From NCBI GenBank assembly GCA_013154225.1, contig JAADCW010000024.1:1-24216 (forward strand): a DNA stretch of 24,216 nt. The letters are read 5' to 3'. Both the position numbers and the translations under genes were made by a program. Numbering within the stretch: position 1 is the first letter of the stretch; the number at the start of each line of letters is the position of its first letter. Source of the stretch: Chloroflexota bacterium (GTDB lineage Bacteria; Chloroflexota; Anaerolineae; Anaerolineales; DRMV01). The notes beneath the pieces are model-generated. The model made no database searches, had not been told where the DNA came from, and was given only the letters and a program-made list of their open reading frames with translations. Positions 14,778-23,388 of this stretch are shown one piece after another.

Positions 14778-16668
14778 AGAACTCAATGTAGTCATCCACA
14801 TCAAAGAGGAACACCGTGGCACCGCCCACGGGCACAGGTTTGGGCCGCGGCAAGGGGATGATGCCCCCGGCTTTGGACGTGACGAATTCCACTCGGCGGC
14901 GGCAACTGTTTTGCAGCGCGTGAACCACGTCTTCGATTTTGCCTTCGGGCACGCCGATGAGCAAAGTCACGTTCGGGCGGCTGAGGAACCCGCCACTGCT
15001 GATAATGGGCACCACAGGCACCCCCAGACGCCCCAGGGCCTCGGCTGCGGCTTCCAGGTCGCGCTCTTGGATGATGGCCAAAGTCATGTGCCGAATGGGC
15101 GGCTCGTTGGGAGAGCGCCGCAAAAGCATCCCTGGCCAGGCAGGCAGTTGGTCGCTGATGGCGCTGTCCACTTCCGCTGCCAATTCCGAGAATACCTCTT
15201 CACTGATAACCCCGGCTTGCAGCAAATCCAACAGCGCGGCGCGCTGGGCACGCAAAGATTCCAGCCGTGCCTTGTGGAGTTCTTCCATTTGCAGGGCAGG
15301 ATGCTGTTGCAGAATGTCGTTGACGGCTTTTTGCAGGCGCTGGTTGCGCTGTTCCAGCAGGGGGCGCAGCACTTCCCACGTGTGGTGAGAAATCACGCCC
15401 TGCTCAAACGCGCGGCGCAGGTAATCGTAGCCCGCGCGGGCCGACACCGCGCGCGCGTGGCGTTTGGCAAATTCCTCTTTTTGCTCATCGCGCGAGCCAA
15501 TGTTGAGCCATTTGAGCACCCACGGCATGGAGCCGCCTTGCACCAGCAAGGTGAAAAGCACCACGCCAAAGGCCATCACTTGCATTTGCTCGCGCACCGG
15601 ACCCAGGCTTTCGGGAAGCCCCAGTGCCAATGCCAAGGAAACCGCACCACGCAGGCCGCCCCAATACATCACATGCTTCCACGAAAGTGGAATATGCTCT
15701 CCAACCCACGAAAGGCCGTAAATGCTGAGCAAGCGGGCGACGAGAATCGCGCCCACAGCCCACAGCACCGCATACCAGTTGGCTATCAGTACGTCAGGGC
15801 GAATTTGCAAACCAATGAGCAAAAAGATGAATGAGTTGGCCAAAAAGGCCGCAAATTCCCAGAAATTGACCACCACAATGCGGGTTGTGGGCGACATGCC
15901 CCGAGGACCGATGTTGCCGTTGATGAGCCCTGCGGCCACCACTGCCAGCACACCGCTGACGTGCAGTTGCTCAGCCACCAGGAACGCGCCATAAGCCAGC
16001 ACCGCGGTAAGCGCGGTTTCCAGCAGATAATCGTCCACCCGGGCAATGACGCTGGAAACCAGCCCGCCTAACAGCACGCCCACCAGGAACCCGCCCCCAG
16101 CCACGCGCACAAAGTCAATGAGCCCTTCGCTCACGCTGTAATGGCCGGTCAGGGCAATGCCCAAGAGCAGGTTGAATACCACGATCGCGGTGCCGTCGTT
16201 GAAAAGGCTTTCGCCTTCCAGCAAAACCTGCAGGCGTTTAGGCGCGCCCAAGGAGCGGAAGAGGGCTACCACAGCCACAGGGTCGGTGGCCGCCACCAGC
16301 GCGCCAAACACCAGAGAAAGGGAAAGGGCCATGCCCAGGCCGTAGTGGATGATCAAGCCCACCACCGCAGTGGCCAGGACCACCCCCACAACGGCCAGCA
16401 TGAGGATGACGCCCAAATCACGCTTGAGGTCATCCCAGCGGATGTGGAACGCGGCTTCAAAAATAAGGGGTGGCACCAGCACGCCTAAAATCAGGTCGCC
16501 GGTGATAGGCACTTCGACTTCGGCAAAAATCGCCAGCGCCAAGCCGATGAGCACCAGGCCCAAAGTGTAGGGCATCCGCAAGCGGCGGCTGAAAATACCC
16601 ACCAGCACGGCAATGCCGAGCAGGGAGATGACGATTTCCTCAATAAAGATGATGCTGGTCGTGTGCAT
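14776..16668 (-). CDS. Na+/H+ antiporter (CPA1/NhaP type) fused to a DarA/PstA-like c-di-AMP receptor domain
   Basis: 630 residues. Residues 1-390 form a CPA1 antiporter with about 12 membrane helices. Ion-binding residues are visible in TDPVAVVALF (T128-D129-P130) and ESLFNDGTA (N157-D158), with a conserved GGLRGAV (R340). Residues 395-520 are a charged helical linker, probably a cytoplasmic coiled coil. Residues 528-630 match DarA/PstA (CdAMP_rec family) along their length: LAIIQERD, ISSGGFLSRPNVTLLIGV (556-573) and the terminal GGATVFLFDVDDYIEF. The corresponding DarA elements are VAVVQDQD, TTGGFL..GNTTFMIGV and GGATVFVL. Stand-alone DarA is a cytoplasmic trimer that binds cyclic di-AMP. 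Here the domain would make Na+ or K+/H+ exchange directly responsive to this osmotic second messenger, which is inference. GAGG lies 5 bases before the ATG. The gene lies 36 bases downstream of the glycosidase-like gene on the same strand. Confidence 0.9.
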   Translation of the reverse strand: MHTTSIIFIEEIVISLLGIAVLVGIFSRRLRMPYTLGLVLIGLALAIFAEVEVPITGDLILGVLVPPLIFEAAFHIRWDDLKRDLGVILMLAVVGVVLATAVVGLIIHYGLGMALSLSLVFGALVAATDPVAVVALFRSLGAPKRLQVLLEGESLFNDGTAIVVFNLLLGIALTGHYSVSEGLIDFVRVAGGGFLVGVLLGGLVSSVIARVDDYLLETALTAVLAYGAFLVAEQLHVSGVLAVVAAGLINGNIGPRGMSPTTRIVVVNFWEFAAFLANSFIFLLIGLQIRPDVLIANWYAVLWAVGAILVARLLSIYGLSWVGEHIPLSWKHVMYWGGLRGAVSLALALGLPESLGPVREQMQVMAFGVVLFTLLVQGGSMPWVLKWLNIGSRDEQKEEFAKRHARAVSARAGYDYLRRAFEQGVISHHTWEVLRPLLEQRNQRLQKAVNDILQQHPALQMEELHKARLESLRAQRAALLDLLQAGVISEEVFSELAAEVDSAISDQLPAWPGMLLRRSPNEPPIRHMTLAIIQERDLEAAAEALGRLGVPVVPIISSGGFLSRPNVTLLIGVPEGKIEDVVHALQNSCRRRVEFVTSKAGGIIPLPRPKPVPVGGATVFLFDVDDYIEF

Positions 16669-16704
16669 GGCGGCCTCAAGGAAAGGTGGAATCGAACGCG
16701 GATT

Positions 16705-19047
16705 TTAGCGGACTTCGATTTCGTAGGGTTCTGCAGTTGTGAGGGTGTGTTCTTGTCCGTCGGGCGTGACCACCAGGGTGAGGTCAGGACTGCGTCGGAT
16801 GGTCCAACCCCAGAAGCGCACGACGAATTCGTCCTGGAACGGCGTTGGCCATACAAAGCGCACTTTGTGAGGGCTTACAGGTTGGATGCCCGCGGTGCGC
16901 ATCCACAGCGCCACAGGTGGGAAGCCGGCTAAAACGTCTTGCCCTTCGAGGCCTTCGCCGGTTTCGGCGTGGTAGGCTTCCCAAAATGCGCCGCTGCTTT
17001 CCAGCGTTTGTTTGCTGGCCTGCCCCAGATTTTGGAGCAGTGTTGCGGCTTCGTCCACGTAGCCGTAGGCCAGCAGGCCCTCGATGGCCAGCACGTTCCA
17101 CGGCAGGCGCACAGCCCGTTGCCAGGCCGTAGCCTTTCGCCCGCGCTGTGGGCTGACGGGTGCACCGTAGGGCCGGCCATAGGCCCGCTCGGAGGTCAAC
17201 GCCCGTTTGACAGCCTCGGCCTGCGCGGGTTCCCACACCTGCGCCCAGAAGGGCAAAAGCAGGCTGATGTCCAGGGCGTAGAGGTCGGGGGTGAGCACGG
17301 CAAAGCGCCCGCGGCTGCGCAGGCCTTCGACCGAAACGGTTTCCAAATGGCGGTAAAGCCCTCGGCTGGTCAGCACCCCGCGGCCCTCGAACCACTGCAC
17401 CTGCCCCGCGGAAAAAGTTTCGGTGAGGGGCTTGCCTCGGCTGTCAGTGCCGCGCAGGGTGATGGTTACAGGCCGCACCTGCCCTTTTTCGGGGAAAATG
17501 TGTACCACCACCCGGCTGGCTGGGGTGAAGTCTGCGGCCAGGGCGAGGGCGCCGGGCCCGCGGTGTTTGCCCAGGGTTTGATGCGCAGGCCGTTGGTGGG
17601 TGTCGCGGTCGCGGTAAAGGGCTGAACGGCGGCGGGCATCCCACATTTCTTGCAGGGCTTTGGTCAGGCGGCGGCGGTGGCCGCGCAGTTCTTTGGGGAA
17701 GGTGGCTTCCGCGGCCTCAGCCATTTGCTCCAGGCGGTCGAGGGCACGGACGAGTAGGGCATAGAGCGCGGGGCTTTCGACTGTGGCAAAATCCGCACCC
17801 ACGGATTCCCGCCGCCAGGGGGCAAAGCCAGGCGGGTCGGGCAACCCCATTTGCAGGGGGTGTGCCCATTCGGGCAAGCCGTCGCCGTTGGTGTCGGCTT
17901 GGGTAAACCAGGCCTCGACAAATCGGCGCAGGGCAGGGTAAAGGGCCTGCTGTTTGCGTGGGTCGTGGGCATAGGCCCGAAAGGCCAGTTCTACCAACAA
18001 AGGAGAGGCCAGGTAGCCCTGGGTGCCCTGGCTGGGCTTCCAGGGGATGAAGCCATTTTCCTGTTGGCGGCTCAAGAAGTTGTCAACCCAGCCCTGCACA
18101 GGCGTAGGGTGTGTAGGCAGGAAGAAGCCCGCGGCCAGATAGTAGGCTTCGAGCACCGAAGGTGCGCGGTTGAGCGCGAGGGGGTCAGCCGGGCCGCCGT
18201 GGTCGGGGTTGCGGGCTGTGACGAAGAAGGGCTTGGGCAGGTCGGGATGGGGGGAAAGCAGGCGCAAAGCCGATTGGCGGCCCCGCATCAGCGCCCAGGT
18301 GAGGGCAGGCCGGCTGGCTTCCACTGTGGGGATGGGGGCTTCGGCCAGAGACAGGCGGGCCTCAAAAGGCGGCCAGGGCCGCGCAGCCAATTGGCGGGCC
18401 AATGCAAAACCGGCTTCCGCGTCTTCCAAACTGGTGAGCACCCACGTCAACCGGCGGGACGCGCCCGGCGCAAGGGAAAACGGCACGCTGAGCGCAGGGA
18501 AGGGGCTCAGGCGGCTTTCCGCACCGCCGGTGAGAAACAACACGGGCGCTAAGCCGCCCGCACTGCCTTGTAAGATGTTGACCGCGTGCCCTTGCTGGGG
18601 TTCCATCCCGCCCCCTTCTTCGCCGGGCAGGGGGCGGAGCACCGCGGCCAGCCCCAGTGCACCTTCGCGGTCGGTTTCGCCGATGTTTTCCAACCCGATT
18701 TGTCCAACCACGGCCTGGCTGTGGGCAATCCAATAGCGGCAAGTGAGCCGCAAACCGGGGAAGGGTTCGCAGGTGAGATGGGCATAGCCAGGGTGAAGGG
18801 CGTGCACCGTGGGGGCCACGGCAAAGGCCGTGGGCATCCAGCGGCGCTGGCCCTCGGTTTCCATGAAGGGAAACAGGCTCATTTCCTGGACGCGCAGGCC
18901 ATACGTGGTGGTGAGGGTGAGGGCTTCCCACGTGCCGTGGGTGGCGTAGAGCGTCCAAACATGGTCGTTGCCTGGCTGAATTTCGGCCAGGCGCGCGTCC
19001 GCGGCCAGGGTGAGCCGAGCCGGGGGACGAAAAGGCAATGGTTGCAT
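16705..19047 (-). CDS. Six-hairpin glycosidase-like protein (GH63/GH37-like) with an inserted beta domain
   Basis: 780 residues, no signal peptide or membrane segment, so probably cytoplasmic. The first ~240 residues are beta-rich (N-terminal sandwich). The rest follows an (alpha/alpha)6 barrel: an acidic motif DTNGDGLPEW (from D385, D389), LPWNVLAIEGLLAYG near 655-670, and FWEAYHAETGEG with candidate base E690. These resemble the acid and base segments of GH63, GH37 and related trimming or trehalose-type glucosidases. Between about 490 and 590, after YRDRDTHQ, lies a beta-type stretch (VVVHIFPEKG, VTITLRGTD) that looks like an inserted domain. Substrate is unknown: a glucoside, mannosylglycerate-type solute or glycogen-like glucan are possible. 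A TAAAAT -10 lies six bases before the ATG, and no Shine-Dalgarno is seen. It heads the minus-strand run toward the antiporter. Confidence 0.75.
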   Translation of the reverse strand: MQPLPFRPPARLTLAADARLAEIQPGNDHVWTLYATHGTWEALTLTTTYGLRVQEMSLFPFMETEGQRRWMPTAFAVAPTVHALHPGYAHLTCEPFPGLRLTCRYWIAHSQAVVGQIGLENIGETDREGALGLAAVLRPLPGEEGGGMEPQQGHAVNILQGSAGGLAPVLFLTGGAESRLSPFPALSVPFSLAPGASRRLTWVLTSLEDAEAGFALARQLAARPWPPFEARLSLAEAPIPTVEASRPALTWALMRGRQSALRLLSPHPDLPKPFFVTARNPDHGGPADPLALNRAPSVLEAYYLAAGFFLPTHPTPVQGWVDNFLSRQQENGFIPWKPSQGTQGYLASPLLVELAFRAYAHDPRKQQALYPALRRFVEAWFTQADTNGDGLPEWAHPLQMGLPDPPGFAPWRRESVGADFATVESPALYALLVRALDRLEQMAEAAEATFPKELRGHRRRLTKALQEMWDARRRSALYRDRDTHQRPAHQTLGKHRGPGALALAADFTPASRVVVHIFPEKGQVRPVTITLRGTDSRGKPLTETFSAGQVQWFEGRGVLTSRGLYRHLETVSVEGLRSRGRFAVLTPDLYALDISLLLPFWAQVWEPAQAEAVKRALTSERAYGRPYGAPVSPQRGRKATAWQRAVRLPWNVLAIEGLLAYGYVDEAATLLQNLGQASKQTLESSGAFWEAYHAETGEGLEGQDVLAGFPPVALWMRTAGIQPVSPHKVRFVWPTPFQDEFVVRFWGWTIRRSPDLTLVVTPDGQEHTLTTAEPYEIEVR

Positions 19048-19053
19048 GGAAGT

Positions 19054-19059
19054 ATTTTA
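19054..19059 (-). promoter_or_regulatory. -10 element, likely leaderless, for the glycosidase-like gene
   Basis: TAAAAT on the minus strand (5 of 6 to consensus) ends six bases before the ATG at 19047, the same spacing as for the PBP-like and glycosyltransferase genes. The preceding triplet is CGG, so the TG extension is only half present. No good -35 is visible. Confidence 0.45.
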
Positions 19060-19180
19060 CCGTATATTTGGCGGTCTTGATGGGTGGGCGGCCGCGGATG
19101 CCAATTGGGCGATTACAGAGAAATCTTGAGAAAACTTAAGCGGTTCGCTGCGCCTTTAAGGCCGCGAAAAGGCTACCCTA

Positions 19181-19189
19181 TGGTAGAAT
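19181..19189 (+). promoter_or_regulatory. Extended -10 promoter of gyrB
   Basis: TGGTAGAAT is an extended -10 (TAGAAT, 5 of 6). It overlaps a short inverted repeat (TACC, 4 bases, GGTA at 19174-19185) that could bind a regulator. Transcription would start near 19196, giving a leader of about 20 bases. The 170-base gap from 19048 separates two divergent genes and shows no origin motifs or RNA gene. Confidence 0.6.
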
Positions 19190-19207
19190 TAGACGGATAG
19201 CAAGCGT

Positions 19208-19212
19208 GGAGG
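19208..19212 (+). promoter_or_regulatory. Ribosome binding site deciding the gyrB start
   Basis: GGAGG lies 5 bases before the GTG at 19218. It lies inside the four-codon extension that an earlier in-frame GTG (19206) would give, so the later GTG is the better start. Confidence 0.75.
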
Positions 19213-19217
19213 TTCTG

Positions 19218-21134
19218 GTGGCTGAAACAACAACTCAATCTTACGATGCATCAACCATTCAAGTTTTAGAAGGTCTGGAAGCCGTTCGCCGCCGCCCGGG
19301 GATGTACGTCGGCGGTACGGATATTAAAGCCCTCCACCATCTCATCTACGAGGTGGTGGACAATTCCATTGACGAAGCCCTGGCCGGCGCGTGCGACCGT
19401 ATTGACATTATCATCCACCCCGACAGCAGTGTTACCGTTCAGGACAACGGTCGCGGTATTCCTGTGGACATTCATCCCCAAACAGGCCGCCCTGCGTTGG
19501 AAGTCGTGATGACCACTCTGCACGCAGGGGGTAAGTTTGGCGGTGGCGGGTATAAGGTTTCGGGCGGTTTGCACGGCGTGGGCGTTTCCGCGGTAAACGC
19601 GCTCTCGGAATGGTGCGAAGTGGAAGTGCGCCGCGATGGCAAAATTTACCGCCAGCGCTATGAGCGCGGCCGTCCGGTCACGCCGGTGGAAGAGGTGGGC
19701 AAAGCCCCTAAAGGCGAAACCGGCACCCGCACCACGTTCAAATTCGATCGCACCATCTTCAAGGGCAATATTGACTTTAAATTCGAAACCCTGGTGCAGC
19801 GGTTCCGCGAGATGGCCTTTGTCACCCGCGGGGTGACCATCCATTTCCGCGATGAGCGCACCGACCGGGAAATGACCTTCTATTTCGAAGGCGGCATCAC
19901 TTCCTTTGTGCGCTATCTCAACCGCAACCGCCAGGCCTTGCACCCCGTGGTGCATGCAGAAAAAGAAATCGAAAACATCTACATTGAGTTTGCCCTGCAA
20001 TACACCGACGCGTTTACCGAATCGGTGTATGCCTTTGCCAACACCATCAACACCATTGACGGCGGTACGCACCTGACCGGTATGCGCTCAGCCATTACCC
20101 GCACCCTCAACGACTACGCGCGGAAAGCCGGTTTGCTCAAGGATTCTGACCCCAACTTCACCGGTGACGACACCCGCGAGGGGTTGACCGCCATCATCAG
20201 CATCAAACATCCCGACCCGCAGTTTGAAAGCCAAACCAAGGTCAAATTGATGAACCCTGAGGTGCAAACATACGCCGCGCAGGTGGTGAGCGAGGCGTTG
20301 AGCACCTTTTTGGAAGAACACCCCTCGGCCGCGAAGGCCATCATTCAAAAATGCCTGACTTCCGCACGGGCGCGGGCCGCGGCCCGCAAGGCGCGCGACC
20401 TGGTCATCCGCAAATCCGCGCTCGAAAGCCTGACCCTGCCAGGCAAACTGGCCGACTGCTCTGAGCGAGATCCTGAAAAAACCGAACTCTACATCGTCGA
20501 GGGTGAATCGGCAGGCGGTTCGGCCAAGCAGGGCCGTGACCGACACTTCCAGGCCATCCTCCCCTTGCGGGGTAAAATCCTCAACACCGAGCGCGCCCGG
20601 CTGGATAAGATCCTTTCCAACAAAGAGATCAAAGCCCTGATTTCCGCTTTGGGCACAGGCATTGGGGAAGATTTCAACCTTGACAATCTGCGCTACGGCC
20701 GTGTCATCATCATGACCGACGCGGACGTGGACGGTAGCCACATCCGCACCTTGCTGTTGACCTTCTTCTTCCGCTACATGACGCCGTTGATCGAAGAAGG
20801 CCACCTCTACATCGCCCAGCCCCCGCTCTACCGCATCGCGTACAAAAACCAGGTGCGCTACGCTTACACCGAAGCCGAGCGGGAACGCATCCTCAAAGAA
20901 ATTGGGAACGGCGCGAAAATCCACATCCAGCGCTACAAGGGTTTGGGTGAAATGAATCCCCAACAGTTGTGGGAAACCACCATGGACCCTGAGCGGCGCA
21001 CGCTGCTCCAGGTAACCATTGACGACGCGGCCGAAGCCGACCGAGTTTTCAGTATGCTGATGGGAAGCGAAGTGCCCCCGCGGCGCCGCTTCATCCAAAC
21101 CCACGCTCGAGAAGTCCGCAATCTTGATATCTAA
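19218..21134 (+). CDS. gyrB: DNA gyrase subunit B
   Basis: 638 residues with a GTG start, the usual length for a GyrB without the proteobacterial insert. It is the ATPase subunit that, with GyrA, introduces negative supercoils. The GHKL ATPase motifs are present: EVVDNSIDEA with catalytic E45 and N49, DNGRGIP (76-82), and the lid GGKFGGGGYKVSGGLHGVG (104-122). The TOPRIM domain has EGESAGGSAKQ (from E428) and the metal triad DADVD (D501, D503, D505). The C-terminus has QRYKGLGEMNPQQLW and the TMDPERRTLL segment. ParE is very similar and cannot be fully excluded, but a single GyrB-like protein of this type is normally gyrB. No gyrA, dnaA or recF is adjacent. The kinase gene follows 17 bases downstream and is probably co-transcribed. 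Confidence 0.95.
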   Translation: MAETTTQSYDASTIQVLEGLEAVRRRPGMYVGGTDIKALHHLIYEVVDNSIDEALAGACDRIDIIIHPDSSVTVQDNGRGIPVDIHPQTGRPALEVVMTTLHAGGKFGGGGYKVSGGLHGVGVSAVNALSEWCEVEVRRDGKIYRQRYERGRPVTPVEEVGKAPKGETGTRTTFKFDRTIFKGNIDFKFETLVQRFREMAFVTRGVTIHFRDERTDREMTFYFEGGITSFVRYLNRNRQALHPVVHAEKEIENIYIEFALQYTDAFTESVYAFANTINTIDGGTHLTGMRSAITRTLNDYARKAGLLKDSDPNFTGDDTREGLTAIISIKHPDPQFESQTKVKLMNPEVQTYAAQVVSEALSTFLEEHPSAAKAIIQKCLTSARARAAARKARDLVIRKSALESLTLPGKLADCSERDPEKTELYIVEGESAGGSAKQGRDRHFQAILPLRGKILNTERARLDKILSNKEIKALISALGTGIGEDFNLDNLRYGRVIIMTDADVDGSHIRTLLLTFFFRYMTPLIEEGHLYIAQPPLYRIAYKNQVRYAYTEAERERILKEIGNGAKIHIQRYKGLGEMNPQQLWETTMDPERRTLLQVTIDDAAEADRVFSMLMGSEVPPRRRFIQTHAREVRNLDI

Positions 21135-21151
21135 CTGAGGCCCTATACCCT

Positions 21152-23359
21152 ATGGCGCTTCAACCTGGTGACCTCCTACGCGAACGCTACCGCATCCTTG
21201 CCGTCCTGGGCCGAGGGGGGATGGGCTCGGTCTATCATGCCCTGGATACCATTCTCAACATCGAAGTCGCCATCAAAGAAAACATCTTTGTGGCCCGAGA
21301 ATATGCGGAGCAGTTTCAGCAAGAAGCCCGTCTGTTGGCCAGCCTGCGGCATCCTAACCTGCCTCGGGTAACCGATTACTTCGTGCTCAAAGACCAGGGC
21401 CAGTATTTGGTCATGGATTACATCGAGGGGGAAGACCTCAAAACCCGTGTTGAGCGCGAAGGCAAAATCAGTGTGCAGGAAGCCGTCATTATTGGCTTGG
21501 CCCTGTGCGATGCGCTGGAATACCTCCACAGCCAAGATCCCCCTGTTATTCATCGCGACATCAAGCCGGGCAACGTCCGCATTACCCCTGAGGGGCATGT
21601 GTTTTTGGTGGATTTTGGCCTGGCCAAAATTGGCAGTTGGGACCAAAACACAGTGACAGGCGCGCAGGCTGTGACGCCGGGCTTTTCTCCGCCCGAGCAG
21701 TACGGCACATCCCACACCGCACCCTATTCCGATATTTACAGCCTGGGCGCGACCCTTTACATGGCGCTGACGGGCGAACCCCCGCCCGATGCCTTTGAGC
21801 GGGCCTTAGACCATGCCGATCTCAAGCCGTTAGACGAAGTCAACCCCGAAGTGCCGCCCGCGCTGGCGCAAATTATCGAAACAGCAATGGCCTTACAGCC
21901 CAGCGACCGTTTCGCGTCGGTCACCGAAATGCGGGCTGCACTGTTGAGTTTGAACCTGGTGCCAGAGCAGCAACAGCACCTGCACGATCACGCGTGGGAA
22001 ATCACCCCCGCGCCCCAGGTGGCTGCCTGGCGCACCGCTGAAGCCCGGCCGTTGCCCGATTTGCACGGCACCAGCCCGCGGGATGGCGATGGCGAACTAC
22101 CGCCGCCTGGCAAACCGCCTTCCAGCCCGCCACCTTCCGGGGCTGAACCGCCTTCAGGGGGCGGCCGTTGGCGGGGCATTGTGGTGCTCCTCTTCCTGAT
22201 TGCCGCGGTGCTGACCGCGTGGTATGCGGCCAACCCTGCCAGCCTCAAGCAAGTGGCCGCGCCTTTGCAGCGCTCGGTGGCTCGCTTTGTGGTGGGGCGG
22301 CTGCCCGCAACGCCTACACCTTTGCCCACGGCCACGCCTCAGCCCACCGCGGTTGCCCAAAGCACCCAAACGCCCCTGGCCGTGGTCGTGCCCCCCACTG
22401 CAACGTCGACCTTTACCCCCAGCCCCACGGCTACACGCGAACCTACCCGCACACCTACCCCGACCATCACGCCTACACCCGCACCAACCCCCTTGGGCGG
22501 CGGCAGTGGGCAGTTGGCTTTTGCTTCGGTTACCCACGGCACAGTGCAAATTTGGCTGATGGATCTGCAAGGGCATCTCCTTCAGCAGCTCACCGACCGC
22601 GCGGGTGGGGCTTGCCAGCCAGCCTGGACGCCTGACGGCCAGGCCCTGGCTTTCATTGCCCCTTGTGGCATCAATGCCATGCGTTATCCCAATGCTCAGA
22701 TTTACCTTCTGCATTTGGATAGCGGCCAAATCGAAGAACTGGTGCCGCCCGATTGGGGTGGCTACGACCCGGCCTTTTCGCCTGATGGCAAATACCTGGC
22801 CTTTACCAGCCTGCGGAGTGGCATTCCTCAACTCTATGTTTTGAATTTGGAAACCCGAGATATTCATCCCCTCTTGGGGCCAGACGTGGAAGGTGCTCAG
22901 CCTGCCTGGTCGCCCGATGGCCGTTGGCTGGCGTTTGTTGGCAATTTGAGCAGCGTTTCCCGCATCTGGCTTTTGCCCTTTGACCCCGGGGCTGAAACTT
23001 TGCCCACGCCTCAGCCGTTTTCCCGCAGTGGGAACAAGGCCAACACCCACCCCACCTGGGCGGGCAATGGCACCTTGTTGGTTTACAGCCAACTCAATCC
23101 CAACAATCCCCTCCCTTATTTGGTACGCGCACCTTTAGAGCAAGAAGGTCTTTTGGAAACGCCCCTGACCGTTGTGGGCACGGCCATGAAAGAACCTATG
23201 GCTTCACCCGATGGTCGTTGGCTGGTATTTGAAGGTTGGCAGGGCGACAACCACGATATCTACATCATCTCGGTGGACGGCGCACAATTGAGCCGCCTGA
23301 CCACCCAAGGCGCCTTTGATTTTGACCCGGCCTGGCGGCCTGTGGTGCCTCGGCCTTAA
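21152..23359 (+). CDS. Transmembrane Ser/Thr protein kinase (PknB-like) with TolB-like beta-propeller
   Basis: 735 residues. The N-terminal kinase domain (about 12-270) has all key residues: glycine loop GRGGMGSV (20-27), VAIKE with K42, HRDIKPGN (H134, D136, N141) and DFG (154-156), then SPPEQYG in the activation/P+1 region and SDIYSLG. A Pro-rich cytoplasmic linker follows, then one membrane helix (about 341-360) and a long Thr/Pro linker (about 385-445). The external domain carries PD40/TolB-type repeats (FSPDGKYLAF, WSPDGRWLAF, ASPDGRWLVF). This is a receptor-kinase layout in which an external propeller could sense a ligand and the internal kinase phosphorylate cell proteins. The usual PASTA repeats of PknB are absent, so peptidoglycan sensing is not implied. 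It follows gyrB by 17 bases with only a weak, distant GAGG before the ATG, so translation may be coupled to gyrB. Confidence 0.93.
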   Translation: MALQPGDLLRERYRILAVLGRGGMGSVYHALDTILNIEVAIKENIFVAREYAEQFQQEARLLASLRHPNLPRVTDYFVLKDQGQYLVMDYIEGEDLKTRVEREGKISVQEAVIIGLALCDALEYLHSQDPPVIHRDIKPGNVRITPEGHVFLVDFGLAKIGSWDQNTVTGAQAVTPGFSPPEQYGTSHTAPYSDIYSLGATLYMALTGEPPPDAFERALDHADLKPLDEVNPEVPPALAQIIETAMALQPSDRFASVTEMRAALLSLNLVPEQQQHLHDHAWEITPAPQVAAWRTAEARPLPDLHGTSPRDGDGELPPPGKPPSSPPPSGAEPPSGGGRWRGIVVLLFLIAAVLTAWYAANPASLKQVAAPLQRSVARFVVGRLPATPTPLPTATPQPTAVAQSTQTPLAVVVPPTATSTFTPSPTATREPTRTPTPTITPTPAPTPLGGGSGQLAFASVTHGTVQIWLMDLQGHLLQQLTDRAGGACQPAWTPDGQALAFIAPCGINAMRYPNAQIYLLHLDSGQIEELVPPDWGGYDPAFSPDGKYLAFTSLRSGIPQLYVLNLETRDIHPLLGPDVEGAQPAWSPDGRWLAFVGNLSSVSRIWLLPFDPGAETLPTPQPFSRSGNKANTHPTWAGNGTLLVYSQLNPNNPLPYLVRAPLEQEGLLETPLTVVGTAMKEPMASPDGRWLVFEGWQGDNHDIYIISVDGAQLSRLTTQGAFDFDPAWRPVVPRP

Positions 23360-23388
23360 CCCTGCCGCCCTTAGCACGTCTTTGAGCC

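Noticed and set aside
14758..15834. 358-codon open frame on the plus strand
   Set aside because: It lies antisense to the antiporter, whose motifs and length are unmistakable. Its translation is His/Gln/Arg-rich with no domain, typical of GC-rich shadow frames.
19048..19217. Replication origin next to gyrB
   Set aside because: No dnaA, dnaN or recF is nearby and no DnaA-box cluster was seen in the gap, so adjacency to gyrB alone does not support an origin.
22300..22500. Tandem repeat or CRISPR-like repetition in the kinase gene
   Set aside because: The repetition is ACC/CCC codon bias from a Thr/Pro linker (TPTPT-type) within an intact frame. No regular spacer-repeat structure exists.
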